Assembly (NCBI RefSeq): GCF_002914585.1
Contig: NZ_PDDM01000014.1
Span: 89,333 to 153,332 of the forward strand
Source: Pseudanabaena sp. BC1403
GTDB taxonomy: Bacteria > Cyanobacteriota > Cyanobacteriia > Pseudanabaenales > Pseudanabaenaceae
DNA length: 64,000 nucleotides
Direction of reading: 5' to 3'
A model generated the notes under the pieces. The model was not told where the DNA came from. It made no database searches and saw only the letters and a program-made list of their open reading frames with translations. Below are positions 26,129 to 35,471 of this stretch, piece by piece. Positions within the stretch are counted from its first letter, which is position 1. Each line of letters opens with the position of its first letter. The position numbers and the translations under genes were made by a program.

Positions 26129-26758
26129 ATGATTGATTCTTCTGAGAAAAGTACGGTTGATCGTGATTGGTCGGCATATTATCAAGCTGTGGCAGGTCGT
26201 CCGCCTCGCGATACTTTACTAAAAGCGCTAGATCTCTTCGATCTAGGAAAATACCCGAAATCATCCCGATTTGCTGTTGATCTTGGTTGTGGCGATGGGC
26301 GCGATACGGTGGAACTGCTCAATCGAGGATGGCAGGTATTAGCGATCGATGGGAATGAAGAGGCGATCGCTAAGCTATACGATCGCAAGGACATTGATAC
26401 AACATGGCTAGAAACTCAGGTGATGCGCTTTGAGTCAATTACTCTACCAAATTCTGTAGATCTAATTAATTCTAGCTTCGCCTTACCCTTTTGCCGTCCT
26501 GAAGATTTTCCTAACTTGTGGAATAAAATCACCGCATCACTGCGAAGCGGTGGCAGATTTTGTGGTCAATTATTTGGCGATCGCGATACTTGGGCGACGA
26601 CTTATCCCAATATGACCCATTATCCAAAAGATAAAGTTGTGGAGCTACTTCAGTCTTTTAAGGTGGAATATTTTGAAGAAGAGGAACATCATGGGGAAAC
26701 TGCTATTGGCGAACAGAAATACTGGCATATATTCCATATTATAGCTAGTAAGAAGTAG
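26129..26758 (+). CDS. Class I SAM-dependent methyltransferase (TehB-like)
   Basis: A 209-residue methyltransferase with SAM motif AVDLGCGDGRDTVELLNRGW near residues 49-68, acidic LAIDGN, and a motif-IV-like DLINSSFALPFC. The RDWSAYYQAVAGRPPRDTLL start is typical of TehB-like small-molecule methyltransferases. Substrate unknown. It lies between CBS-CP12 and the molbindin gene without a clear operon link. Confidence 0.8.
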   Translation: MIDSSEKSTVDRDWSAYYQAVAGRPPRDTLLKALDLFDLGKYPKSSRFAVDLGCGDGRDTVELLNRGWQVLAIDGNEEAIAKLYDRKDIDTTWLETQVMRFESITLPNSVDLINSSFALPFCRPEDFPNLWNKITASLRSGGRFCGQLFGDRDTWATTYPNMTHYPKDKVVELLQSFKVEYFEEEEHHGETAIGEQKYWHIFHIIASKK

Positions 26759-26845
26759 TCAAAGCAGATAGATAAAGCTTCATTCCATAGATCTGCATAA
26801 ACCAAGTTTTGTAATTCATCTAAAAATTTATAAGGAGAAATAGCG

Positions 26846-27055
26846 ATGAAAATTAGCGCTCGTAATTCTTTCAAGGGCATCGTTAAGAAAATTACTGTCG
26901 GTGCTGTCAATGCTGAAATTTCGATTGAGATTTCTTCTGGAGTAGAAATTACTTCCATTATCACCAAATCATCTGCTGAAGCACTTGGTTTGCAAGAAGG
27001 CAGAGAAGCATATGCTGTGGTTAAGGCTTCAGACGTGATGTTAGCGATCGATTAG
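26846..27055 (+). CDS. mop: Molbindin (Mop, single TOBE domain)
   Basis: A 69-residue Mop domain: MKISARNSFKGIVKKITVGA at the start, then NAEISIEISSGVEITSIITK and AYAVVKASDVMLAID at the end. Mop proteins assemble as hexamers and store molybdate. Position directly before modA supports a role in Mo supply for nitrogenase. A ribosome site AAGGAGAA precedes the ATG. Confidence 0.92.
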   Translation: MKISARNSFKGIVKKITVGAVNAEISIEISSGVEITSIITKSSAEALGLQEGREAYAVVKASDVMLAID

Positions 27056-27080
27056 CAACGTTTTTTATTCTATTAGAGTT

Positions 27081-27156
27081 GTAGGATGTGTTAGCGATCG
27101 CGTAACGCATCATTTGTGGTTATTGAGTGCGTTACGCTGACGCTAACACACCCTAC
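27081..27156. repeat. Inverted repeat between mop and modA
   Basis: GTAGGATGTGTTAGCG with CGTAACGCA pairs imperfectly with TGCGTTACG and CGCTAACACACCCTAC. It is a roughly 76-bp imperfect hairpin of a type seen in several cyanobacteria (GTAGGGTG...TAACGCA). Confidence 0.75.
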
Positions 27157-27191
27157 GAGATCTAAAAAAAATATTTCTATTGGAGGTTCCA

Positions 27192-28022
27192 ATGAACAAA
27201 AAAAAAGTCATCACTTTCCTATCTCTGATCGTTGTCACCCTATGCACGATCGCAGGATGTAGCTTCTTAACACCAACAATCGAACAGACAAGTAAACCAA
27301 GCACATCAGCAGTTCCTCCAGTCAAACAAGAGAACGTTCAATTAACTGTTTCGGCAGCAGCTAGTCTCAAGGAAGCATTAGGCGAAATTACGCCTTTATA
27401 TAGCAAAGCAAAATCCAATGTTGCCATTCGCAATAATTTTGGAAGTTCAGGCGATTTGCAACAACAAATTATTAATGGCGCTCCCGTTGATGTCTTTATT
27501 TCTGCTGCATCTAAGCAAATGGATGAATTACAGAAAAAAGACTTAATTGTTGCTGATACCCGACGCGATTTATTAAGCAATCGTCTGGTATTAATTGTGC
27601 CTGCGGATAAGAGTGATACTAGTGATTTGAAAGACTTAACTAAAGCTAATGTCGAACGAATTGCGATCGGTGATCCTCGCAGCGTTCCCGTAGGTCAATA
27701 TGCCGAGCAAGCCCTGACGAAACTAGAACTATTGCAAGATGTGCAATCAAAATTTGTCCTAGGAAATAACGTGCGGCAAGTGCTGCAATTTGTCGAGTCG
27801 GGCAATGCTCAAGCAGGAATCGTCTATGCAACCGATGCGAAAACTTCCACTAAGGTTAAAGTAGTGCAAGTTATTGATGCTAAACTTCATAAACCGATTG
27901 TCTATCCGATCGCAGTTTTACAAAAAAGCTCTAACCAACCGAGCGCCAAATCCTATCTAGAATTTCTATCCAGCGAACCAGCCAAGACTATTTTTGAGAA
28001 ATATGGATTCAGTACCCTTTGA
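27192..28022 (+). CDS. modA: Molybdate ABC transporter substrate-binding protein
   Basis: A 276-residue periplasmic lipoprotein. A basic start and hydrophobic segment lead to a lipobox (TIAGC), then a Ser/Thr/Pro-rich spacer. The ModA core starts about residue 52 (VQLTVSAAASLKEALGEI) with NNFGSSGDLQQQIINGAPVD, the oxyanion-contact region. The ATG at 27192 is preceded by GGAGG; an upstream TTG is less likely. Its end overlaps modBC by 20 bp. Confidence 0.92.
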   Translation: MNKKKVITFLSLIVVTLCTIAGCSFLTPTIEQTSKPSTSAVPPVKQENVQLTVSAAASLKEALGEITPLYSKAKSNVAIRNNFGSSGDLQQQIINGAPVDVFISAASKQMDELQKKDLIVADTRRDLLSNRLVLIVPADKSDTSDLKDLTKANVERIAIGDPRSVPVGQYAEQALTKLELLQDVQSKFVLGNNVRQVLQFVESGNAQAGIVYATDAKTSTKVKVVQVIDAKLHKPIVYPIAVLQKSSNQPSAKSYLEFLSSEPAKTIFEKYGFSTL

Positions 28023-29817
28023 TTTCTCTCCATTTTGGATATCCCTAAAGGTGGCAACTACGGCCATCTTTTTTACATTCTTTTTAGGAATTACCGCAGC
28101 TTATCGACTTCTTGAATATCGCGGTAAATGGAAAACAGTACTTGATAGTATTTTCCTTGCGCCACTGGTGTTACCGCCCACCGTCGTTGGTTTTCTATTA
28201 CTGCAATTATTTGGACAATATGGCTGGATGGGAAAGTTTTTACAACTCTTCCGTTTTAATATCATTTTCACTTGGTATGCAGGCGTAGTCGCGGCAATCG
28301 TCGTCACTTTCCCCCTAATGTATAAAACTGCTCAAGGTGCATTCGAGCAGGTGGACGAAAATTTGTTGCGAGCCGCGAAAACCCTTGGTGCTTCTGAATT
28401 GCGAGTCTTCTGGCAAATAGCCTTGCCTCTTGCCTTCCCTGGAGTTTTAGCAGGAGCGATGCTTGCTTTTGCAAGAGGCTTAGGCGAATTTGGCGCAACC
28501 TTGATGCTCGCAGGAAATATCCCCAAGCAAACCACCACGATTCCCCTCGCCATTTATGCTGCCGTAGAAGCAGGCGCAAATCAAGAAGCTTGGCTATGGA
28601 CGGGGATCATTTTATCGATGTCTTTTTCAGCGATCGCTACTGCACATTTCTGGTCAAACAAAAGAGAGCAGGGGAGGGAAAAAGGAAAAAGGAAAAAGGA
28701 AAAAGTTCAATCGAATTACGAATTACGAATTACGAATTATCAAGAGGGTTTGGTAGTCGATATTGAGAAGCAATTACCTGAGTTTGATTTGCAAATTGCT
28801 TTGCATTGTGTTGATCGATCAATCGGTATCTTGGGCGCATCGGGTACAGGAAAAAGTATGCTGCTCAAGTGTATTGCGGGGATGGAAACTCCATCAAGTG
28901 GGCGGATTGTCATCAATGGTAAGGTTTTATTTGATAGTGCGAAGAAAATAAATTTACTTAGTCGCGATCGCAATATTGGTTTCCTATTTCAAAATTACGC
29001 TCTATTTCCGCATCTGACCGTTGCACAAAATATTGCTTTTGGCTTGCCCAAGGGATTAACGACATTACAAATCAAGCAAAAAGTATCTGAACAATTACAC
29101 AGTATTGAGCTACAGGGATTTGGCGATCGCTATCCGCATCAACTTTCTGGCGGTCAACAGCAACGTGTTGCCCTCGCTAGAGCTTTGGTCAGTCAGCCCG
29201 ATATTCTCCTGCTTGATGAACCATTCTCGGCACTTGATACACACCTTCGTAGTCAAATGGAACGGGAGCTAATTTCTGCGCTTAGCAATTATTCAGGAAC
29301 TACTTTATTTGTCACCCATAACATTGAGGAAGCCTATCGTATCTGCACAAATTTGCTGATTTTAGATCGCGGTCAAGTCATGAGATATGGCGAGAAGTCC
29401 GATGTTCTCGAAAATCCCTCTAATCTAGAAACAGCAAGGCTGACGGGCTGTAAAAACTTTTCGCGTATTAACCTAATTATGTCTGATCGTGTCGAAGCGA
29501 TCGATTGGGAATGTAAGCTACAAGTCAAAGATGATGCGACAAGCTTACCAACTCATATAGGAATTCGCGCTCACCATATTGCTTTTTTAGAGAATTCAGC
29601 CAAAAATGATTCGCCAAATATAATTCCCTGTTGGTTAGTTCGCACTACAGAAACACCACACCGTATGACTTTATACATTAAGTTAAATACTCCTCCCAAC
29701 CATGATTGGGACTACCATCTGCAAGCAGAAGTATTTAAAGAGAAATGGTTTGTGCTTAAAGAATATTCTCAACCTTGGCAAGTTTATCTCGATCCTGCAC
29801 AACTATTTTTGGTCTAA
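28003..29817 (+). CDS. modBC: Fused molybdate transporter permease-ATPase ModBC
   Basis: A 604-residue fusion. ModB (1 to about 220) has several membrane helices and the EAA loop ENLLRAAKTLGASELRVFWQ. ModC (about 245-604) has Walker A GASGTGKSMLLKC, signature LSGGQQQRVALARA, Walker B DILLLDEPFSALD, and a C-terminal TOBE-like part. The charged linker (about 222-247) is encoded by heptanucleotide repeats: GGAAAAA four times at 28677-28704 and GAATTAC/T four times at 28713-28740. It is translationally coupled to modA by overlap. Confidence 0.93.
   Translation: MDSVPFDFSPFWISLKVATTAIFFTFFLGITAAYRLLEYRGKWKTVLDSIFLAPLVLPPTVVGFLLLQLFGQYGWMGKFLQLFRFNIIFTWYAGVVAAIVVTFPLMYKTAQGAFEQVDENLLRAAKTLGASELRVFWQIALPLAFPGVLAGAMLAFARGLGEFGATLMLAGNIPKQTTTIPLAIYAAVEAGANQEAWLWTGIILSMSFSAIATAHFWSNKREQGREKGKRKKEKVQSNYELRITNYQEGLVVDIEKQLPEFDLQIALHCVDRSIGILGASGTGKSMLLKCIAGMETPSSGRIVINGKVLFDSAKKINLLSRDRNIGFLFQNYALFPHLTVAQNIAFGLPKGLTTLQIKQKVSEQLHSIELQGFGDRYPHQLSGGQQQRVALARALVSQPDILLLDEPFSALDTHLRSQMERELISALSNYSGTTLFVTHNIEEAYRICTNLLILDRGQVMRYGEKSDVLENPSNLETARLTGCKNFSRINLIMSDRVEAIDWECKLQVKDDATSLPTHIGIRAHHIAFLENSAKNDSPNIIPCWLVRTTETPHRMTLYIKLNTPPNHDWDYHLQAEVFKEKWFVLKEYSQPWQVYLDPAQLFLV
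28677..28740. repeat. Two heptanucleotide repeat tracts inside modBC
   Basis: Four GGAAAAA units (28677-28704) and four GAATTAC/GAATTAT units (28713-28740) encode the permease-ATPase linker. They resemble the STRR heptads of filamentous cyanobacteria. Gain or loss of one unit would shift the reading frame. Confidence 0.85.
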
Positions 29818-29818
29818 T

Positions 29819-29857
29819 AGCAAAACACGAAATGGCTTATCCATTTCGTGTTTTGCT
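29819..29857. terminator. Bidirectional terminator modBC/cnfR
   Basis: Exact 17-nt arms (29819-29835, 29841-29857) around CTTAT, between the convergent modBC and cnfR genes. Confidence 0.8.
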
Positions 29858-29862
29858 GTAAT

Positions 29863-31503
29863 CTATATTTTCAACGCTTGGCGGATTAACTGTTGTTCAT
29901 TGTGCTTAGCCTGAAATCTACCGTTTTCTACATCTCGAATCCAACTTTGACTCTTCCCAATTTTCTCCGCTAAGGTGCGCTGACTAATTTGTAAATCTTT
30001 CCGTAACGAAGCAATTTGTTCTCCTGAAAGTAGTGATTGAGGAGAGTTTAGGATTTTTTTGCCAGAACTCTTGTTTTTTTGTCTAGATGACTGATTTTGC
30101 GATCGCTCAATTTTTCTTCTTTTGCGGGAAAGCTCCGCAGGATGTTCCCAATCAGCGAGTAAATCAAAGGATAGAATTCGAGCATTGATCAGCATTTGCC
30201 ACTTGCCACGTGGGCCAATATCGGTGAGCCGTAAGTTGCCACTGCCATCATTGATCCAGAACTCTAGAGCGGCCTCAGCATCATCAGGGATATCCGCCAG
30301 TTTCGACCATAGCGGTTGAATCTCTACAGGATAGCTAACGGGGTCGAATATAGGCTTGAGTCCATAGCGATTTACAACTTCTAAATCACTCTCAAACATT
30401 CTGAGTAAGCGTTTCCTTTCTTCCCTTTGAGTCACGGCTTGATTTACCCGATCTTCGCCATAGGCAACCCGCATCAGGGTCAGCACCATAATGCGTTGTT
30501 GATCTCCCATGCGGGTTTTAAATAGCAACCAGAGCAACATCCGCGCCGCTCCTTCATGTTGTTGCCAAATGCTCATAATTGCCCCTAGCAGAGACTTTGG
30601 CAGGGTACTATATTGATAAAAGGATCTTCCTGCATGGCATTCCTTTTTATTCAAGAAATATTGCGACCAAGCTCCTGCTTTTACTTTAAAAGTTAGCCCA
30701 ACTAGATGTTTACATCCCTCTTCGTCTTCATGAAAATGATGTACGATTTCTAATAAATGCCAAAGTGGACTTTCTGGCAAAGAGAAAGCTCCAACTTTGC
30801 CCTGTGTCGGCCAATCAATTTGGGCTGTAATCCAACATGGTTGTATGGCGAGAGTCTTAATCAGATTTAACTTCGTTGATTTCGTCAAATCTTTGCGCTT
30901 ATCTAAACCAAGATATTCTTCAATTTGACGATCGCTAATTGTAAATTCTTGCTCCCAAGGTTTTTCTAAGGTTGTGGCATGGGCTGCATAGATTAAGTGC
31001 ATACAGGTAGCACGGATATCGAGAGTGTCTGATGCAAGGATCGTTTGAGCTTCAATATGCGATCGCGGATAACTAAAATTGATGATATTGTTTAAGCGCA
31101 ATGCGATTTTGCCTTTGCCCTGACTGACCGCTCGTTCGTATACCAAAGTCCCTTTCTCATCTAAGTCCCAAGCTAAGGATTGTCGTTGAGCCAGTAAATT
31201 ACAAGCTTCCCAAATGGCGATTGCTGAAGCGAAGGGAGCGCTGACTCCATTAGCAAACAAACTAGGGCTAACTGTAAAGGGATTTTCAATGGATTTCACT
31301 CTGCCTTTTTTGGGTTGTAGTGGTAGAGAAGCCCCAATGCTGCAAGCACTGACACATAAAGGTTCGGGCGCATATCCTTCACAGTTATTGCATAAAGCTG
31401 GATCGATCCAGTAATTACCTTGCTGAATTGAAATTGCTCCCGTCGGACAAACAGATATACAAGAAGAACAGGCAGCACAATCACTGGATATTTTATAAGC
31501 CAT
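29863..31503 (-). CDS. cnfR: Nitrogenase transcriptional activator CnfR (PatB)
   Basis: A 546-residue regulator. The N-terminus is a complete 2[4Fe-4S] ferredoxin domain with C9, C12, C15, C19 and C38, C41, C50, C54. The C-terminus (about 500-546) is a helix-turn-helix: SQRTLAEKIGKSQSWIRDVE. This architecture is that of CnfR/PatB, which activates nif genes under micro-oxic, nitrogen-poor conditions; the clusters are thought to sense oxygen. A basic Ser/Lys linker precedes the HTH. It is the probable activator of the nifB and nifP operons. Confidence 0.93.
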   Translation of the reverse strand: MAYKISSDCAACSSCISVCPTGAISIQQGNYWIDPALCNNCEGYAPEPLCVSACSIGASLPLQPKKGRVKSIENPFTVSPSLFANGVSAPFASAIAIWEACNLLAQRQSLAWDLDEKGTLVYERAVSQGKGKIALRLNNIINFSYPRSHIEAQTILASDTLDIRATCMHLIYAAHATTLEKPWEQEFTISDRQIEEYLGLDKRKDLTKSTKLNLIKTLAIQPCWITAQIDWPTQGKVGAFSLPESPLWHLLEIVHHFHEDEEGCKHLVGLTFKVKAGAWSQYFLNKKECHAGRSFYQYSTLPKSLLGAIMSIWQQHEGAARMLLWLLFKTRMGDQQRIMVLTLMRVAYGEDRVNQAVTQREERKRLLRMFESDLEVVNRYGLKPIFDPVSYPVEIQPLWSKLADIPDDAEAALEFWINDGSGNLRLTDIGPRGKWQMLINARILSFDLLADWEHPAELSRKRRKIERSQNQSSRQKNKSSGKKILNSPQSLLSGEQIASLRKDLQISQRTLAEKIGKSQSWIRDVENGRFQAKHNEQQLIRQALKI

Positions 31504-32021
31504 AGCGACAACACCAATATTCTTTGAGAATTTTTGACACTATACTTTCAGTCACCTAACAACTTGCAGGTCAATTTAAAGGTGATAAAAATCTCTAAGG
31601 TATAAAGAATTTGTATTAAGTCTTTATACTTAGATAAGTGTTTGTAATTCTGTTCATAGTGAGCATCAAATTAGGCTTTAGATTTCCTTAATATTTCAAC
31701 CTTATATGTTGATATAAGCCTTTCTTTGCTGATACAAAAAGTTAGTAAACCCCTTTGTTTTTAAACCTTTGCTTACTTTTCAAATACCAATCATAGTCAG
31801 TCTCAATTTGTCGATAACGGCTTAAACCCCTATCAAATCTTACTAGGATTGTTTTGGATTTTTGACATTAGCTTGGGACTTAGCGATCGCTCTACAAAAA
31901 CTGAATTGTAATGTTTAGTAACCTTATAGTTAGGTATAAGTTCAAACCTATGTAAATCTAGGTGCAAGGTATTTACTTTCTCCCACAACAGCAGCAGTTC
32001 TAACAAAATCTAGACCAAACT
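31504..32021. other. cnfR/DUF2499 divergent gap
   Basis: A 518-bp AT-rich gap. It contains a short palindrome CTTATAT-GTTG-ATATAAG (31701-31718) and a few TATA-rich inverted sequences. A near-consensus GTA-N8-TAA lies around 31900-31920. I see no gene and no 22-bp box like those upstream of nifB and nifP. Confidence 0.45.
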
Positions 32022-32324
32022 ATGCACGCACTCTCAATTCCAACTTGGATCATTCATATCCTCAGTGTGACGGAGTGGATTGTGGCAATTTGGTTGGTTT
32101 GGATCTATGCCAAGGTCAGTCAAAATCCAGTTTGGCGAGGATTTGCGATCGCCATGTTGCCTGCTCTCGTCAGCGCTATCTGCGTCTGTACTTGGCATTT
32201 TTATGACAACGATCCATCTCTGGCTTGGCTAGGCACTATCCAAGCCACTATGACCTTACTCGGCAACTGTACTTTGATGGTGGCGGCATGGTTTTTATGG
32301 AAACAATCTGTTCAATCTCGCTAA
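32022..32324 (+). CDS. DUF2499 membrane protein
   Basis: A 100-residue protein with about three hydrophobic segments. HALSIPTWIIHILSVTEWIV at the start and SAICVCTWHFYDN in the middle match DUF2499 (Ycf49-like) proteins of cyanobacteria and plastids. Function unknown, though conservation in oxygenic phototrophs suggests a thylakoid role. It is followed 19 bp later by the DUF3593 gene, its usual neighbour. Confidence 0.87.
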   Translation: MHALSIPTWIIHILSVTEWIVAIWLVWIYAKVSQNPVWRGFAIAMLPALVSAICVCTWHFYDNDPSLAWLGTIQATMTLLGNCTLMVAAWFLWKQSVQSR

Positions 32325-32343
32325 TGGATGCAGAATAACAACG

Positions 32344-32637
32344 ATGATTTCTAAAGATACTCTTTTTATTCTGTCACTGTTTCCATATTTGGGATTTCTC
32401 TGGTTGCTAACGCGATCACAGAAAGCGCCAAAGCTAGCACTGATTGGGTTTTATTGCACCTTGCTATTTGTTGGCGTGACCATTCCTGCGGGAATCTATA
32501 CCAAAATCGTCTATGGAACTTCGCTCTCCAATGTCGATTGGTTGCACGGTACTGCCGAGTCCTTCTTAACTCTATCAAATACCCTAGTTGTGTTGGGATT
32601 TCGTCAAGCGATCTTGCGATCGCCAAAGCTCAATTAA
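32344..32637 (+). CDS. DUF3593 membrane protein
   Basis: A 97-residue membrane protein with three probable helices: a LFILSLFPYLGFLWLLTRS start, GFYCTLLFVGVTIPAGI in the middle, and ESFLTLSNTLVVLGFRQAI at the end. It matches DUF3593, which is typically encoded next to DUF2499 in cyanobacteria. Function unknown. A strong hairpin follows. Confidence 0.86.
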   Translation: MISKDTLFILSLFPYLGFLWLLTRSQKAPKLALIGFYCTLLFVGVTIPAGIYTKIVYGTSLSNVDWLHGTAESFLTLSNTLVVLGFRQAILRSPKLN

Positions 32638-32643
32638 TTAAAG

Positions 32644-32678
32644 TGATGAAGTCCTGCGCTTCGCGCAGGACTTCATCA
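32644..32678 (+). terminator. 16-bp hairpin, TTC tip
   Basis: Exact 16-nt arms (32644-32659, 32663-32678) around TTC, after the DUF3593 gene. Confidence 0.75.
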
Positions 32679-32713
32679 AGCCTGAAACATTTTTAGCCAA
32701 GCAGGAAAAAGCT

Positions 32714-34753
32714 ATGCGTATCTTGATGATTCAACCTAACTACCATTCTGGCGGTGCAGAAATTGCAGGAAATTGGCCGTCCAGTTGGGTTCCCTATGTA
32801 GGTGGTGCATTAAAGACCGCAGGTTTTACGGAAATCCGCTTTATCGATGCCATGTGTAACAACATTGGTGATGTGGAATTGGCAATCGAGATTAAAAAAT
32901 ATCAGCCCGATGTGGTGCTATGTACTGCGATCACGCCGATGATTTATAAATCACAGGCAACTTTAAAGCTTGTTAAAACTGTTTGTCCAGAAGCGAAAGC
33001 AATCATGGGCGGTGTGCATCCTACCTATATGTATCGTGAAGTGTTGAGTGAGGCTCCTTGGGTGGATTACATCATTCGGGGTGAAGGGGAAGAAATTACG
33101 GTGAATCTGTTGAGGGCGATCGCGAATGTTACGGATATACAAGAGCGCCGCAATATTTTAGGAATTGCCTTTTTAGAAGATGGCAAAGTTGTCGCTACAC
33201 CCGCCCATCCACCTATTAAGGATTTGAATACGCTTACTCCTGATTGGAGCTTATTGGATTGGGATAAATATATTTACACGCCTCTGAATACTAGAGTTGC
33301 AGTTCCCAATTATTCACGGGGCTGTCCATTTCGTTGTCGGTTCTGCTCGCAGTGGAAGTTTTGGCGTAAATACAGATCGCGATCGCCCAAGCAATTTGTC
33401 GATGAAATCGAACGGCTAGTCAAGAATCACAATGTCGGTTTTTTCATTCTTGCTGATGAAGAACCAACGATTAACAAATCAAGGTTTGTTGCCCTCTGCA
33501 ATGAGTTGATCGATCGCAACTTAGGCATTCACTGGGGTATTAATACGCGAGTTACCGACATTCTGCGCGATGAGAAGGAATTACCGCTTTATCACAAGGC
33601 TGGCTTAGTTCATGTATCTCTAGGAACCGAGGCTTCGGCTCAACTGAATCTGAATCTATTCCGTAAAGAAACCACGATCGCCGATAACAAACGGGCGGTG
33701 CAATTGCTTCGTGATAATGGCATTCTTGCGGAAGTGCAGTTCATTATGGGGCTGCCAAACGAAACTCCTGAAACCATCGAGGAAACCTATCGTATGGCAA
33801 GGGATTGGAAAGCGGACATGACCAATTGGAATATGTACACTCCTTGGCCCTTTGCCGAACTCTTCCAAGATTTGCAAGATAAAGTGGAAATTCGCGACTA
33901 CTCCCACTACAACTTTGTCACGCCAATTATCAAGCCCGACAATATGAGTCGTGAGGATGTTCTGAAGGGAGTACTTCGCAACTATGCTAGATTCTATTCT
34001 TGGAAGTTCCTCGAATATTGGTTTGAGAAAGATTCCTTCAAACGGCGTTATCTCTTGGGCTGTCTCTGGGCATTTGTGAAGACGACGCTCAACAAGCGCT
34101 TCTATAATCTCGATCGCGTCAAGCAAAAGGGCTTGCATACGGAAATTGATTTTGGCTTCGATGAGGCTCGCATCTTGACACCCGAACAAATGGCGCTCAT
34201 TAAAAAAGGACAGGTTGGCTCCGCCGATATTGATTTTGTCGGCACGATTTCCGCCTGTGGTGCGCCCAATGATATCGCCCTTGATTCCTATACCAAAGAG
34301 CAGGTCGTCAAGAATGATGTGATTCAAGTGGCGGTAGTGGAAGCCGATCAGCAAACGCGGATCGATCTGCGGGTAAATCTGCGATCGCAAGCGGGTATCG
34401 AAGTTGCGAGTGAGGCAACTAATGGCGAAACAGGACTGGTCATTCTCGAATCGATCGATGTGGATGTTGCCGTTGTCGATGCGGCGCTTCCAGACATGAA
34501 TCTAGTAAAGTTTCTCCGTTCTGCGCGGAGAGTCCAAGAAAATTCCTACGTGATTCCCTCAAAGATTTTGATATTAGTGACTCCCGAACAAAGCACGATC
34601 CTATGCGAGGCGATCGCTGCGGGTGTAGATGGCTTCTGTCTCAAGGATTCCCCCATTGAAAAACTCGCAGAAGCAGTACATATCACCCATAAAAAAGGTC
34701 GCTATGAAGATCCTGCGATCGCGCCTCTTTTGGAAAATGTTGTTCCTGTTTAA
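32714..34753 (+). CDS. BchE-type anaerobic Mg-protoporphyrin ester cyclase fused to a receiver domain
   Basis: A 679-residue protein. Residues 1 to about 180 are a B12-binding-like domain (MRILMIQPNYHSGGAEI; IMGGVHPTYM). A radical SAM core follows, with RGCPFRCRFCSQWKFWRKYR near residues 201-220 and ILADEEPTIN, characteristic of BchE. From about residue 535 a response-regulator receiver domain follows: acidic VVEAD, phospho-acceptor VVDAALPD, a Thr in LILVTPEQ, and Lys in GFCLKDSP. BchE makes the isocyclic ring of chlorophyll without oxygen. The receiver fusion is unusual. Confidence 0.85.
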   Translation: MRILMIQPNYHSGGAEIAGNWPSSWVPYVGGALKTAGFTEIRFIDAMCNNIGDVELAIEIKKYQPDVVLCTAITPMIYKSQATLKLVKTVCPEAKAIMGGVHPTYMYREVLSEAPWVDYIIRGEGEEITVNLLRAIANVTDIQERRNILGIAFLEDGKVVATPAHPPIKDLNTLTPDWSLLDWDKYIYTPLNTRVAVPNYSRGCPFRCRFCSQWKFWRKYRSRSPKQFVDEIERLVKNHNVGFFILADEEPTINKSRFVALCNELIDRNLGIHWGINTRVTDILRDEKELPLYHKAGLVHVSLGTEASAQLNLNLFRKETTIADNKRAVQLLRDNGILAEVQFIMGLPNETPETIEETYRMARDWKADMTNWNMYTPWPFAELFQDLQDKVEIRDYSHYNFVTPIIKPDNMSREDVLKGVLRNYARFYSWKFLEYWFEKDSFKRRYLLGCLWAFVKTTLNKRFYNLDRVKQKGLHTEIDFGFDEARILTPEQMALIKKGQVGSADIDFVGTISACGAPNDIALDSYTKEQVVKNDVIQVAVVEADQQTRIDLRVNLRSQAGIEVASEATNGETGLVILESIDVDVAVVDAALPDMNLVKFLRSARRVQENSYVIPSKILILVTPEQSTILCEAIAAGVDGFCLKDSPIEKLAEAVHITHKKGRYEDPAIAPLLENVVPV

Positions 34754-34882
34754 GCCTGATAATTTAGCGATCGCTGATATTAGTGGAAAAAGCAAACCTA
34801 CCTCAGCGATCGTGTTGATCCGAGATATCTGAGTCTATAGCAATCACCGTCTGCTTGGAGTTTATATTGGCGATTTGAGTAG

Positions 34883-35404
34883 TTAATTGCTTTGATGTTT
34901 TACGAAAGGGACTAAATGCATCATAAAATCGCGCTTACCTATTGGTGCTTCTGCCATACGCAGGATATCGTACGCAGTCGTCATATGGAAGTAAAAGTTT
35001 GGCATCAGAAAATCATCTACATATGAGAGTCCAGATAATTCGATGTATAGACCTTGCCCAAGTTCGATTCGCTTGACATCTGAAAGCGTAGCATCGGTAA
35101 CATTGATACTTGCCAACAACTCCTTAGTGGATGAAATGTGACCACGAGCCTCATCTAAAGATGCTACGTCGGGGGGCAAGTTGTTAGCTGGCTGTCCTAA
35201 GCACCACAATGCAAAGTTGCGAGGCTGATTGCAAGTAAATACGATTTGTGTGCCGAAAGGAAACATATCGGGCGCTATGCGACGCTGCAATATAGACTCC
35301 ACATCTTCTCCGAAATAACTCTCCGATACTGTTAAGAGATGGCTTAACGTATCGAGCCTTGAAATGAAGATATTTTGTAGTACTTTGATCTTCTGATTTT
35401 CCAT
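34883..35404 (-). CDS. DUF1993 family protein
   Basis: A 173-residue protein resembling DUF1993 (DinB-like helical fold): ENQKIKVLQNIFISRLDTLS at the start, APDMFPFGTQIVFTCNQPRN near residue 44, and LPNFYFHMTTAYDILR-type helix near residue 140 (here MPNFYFHMTTAYDILR). Function unknown. It stands alone between the BchE-type gene (convergent) and a GATCCCC repeat. Confidence 0.8.
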   Translation of the reverse strand: MENQKIKVLQNIFISRLDTLSHLLTVSESYFGEDVESILQRRIAPDMFPFGTQIVFTCNQPRNFALWCLGQPANNLPPDVASLDEARGHISSTKELLASINVTDATLSDVKRIELGQGLYIELSGLSYVDDFLMPNFYFHMTTAYDILRMAEAPIGKRDFMMHLVPFVKHQSN

Positions 35405-35471
35405 GCGATTTCTAAGAATACAAGTTGTAATGCAATTACAGTTTAATTACTTTCACAGTAAATCTTATTTT

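Noticed and set aside
33656..34390. A 244-codon minus-strand frame
   Set aside because: Antisense to the BchE-receiver gene, with no domain or ribosome site.
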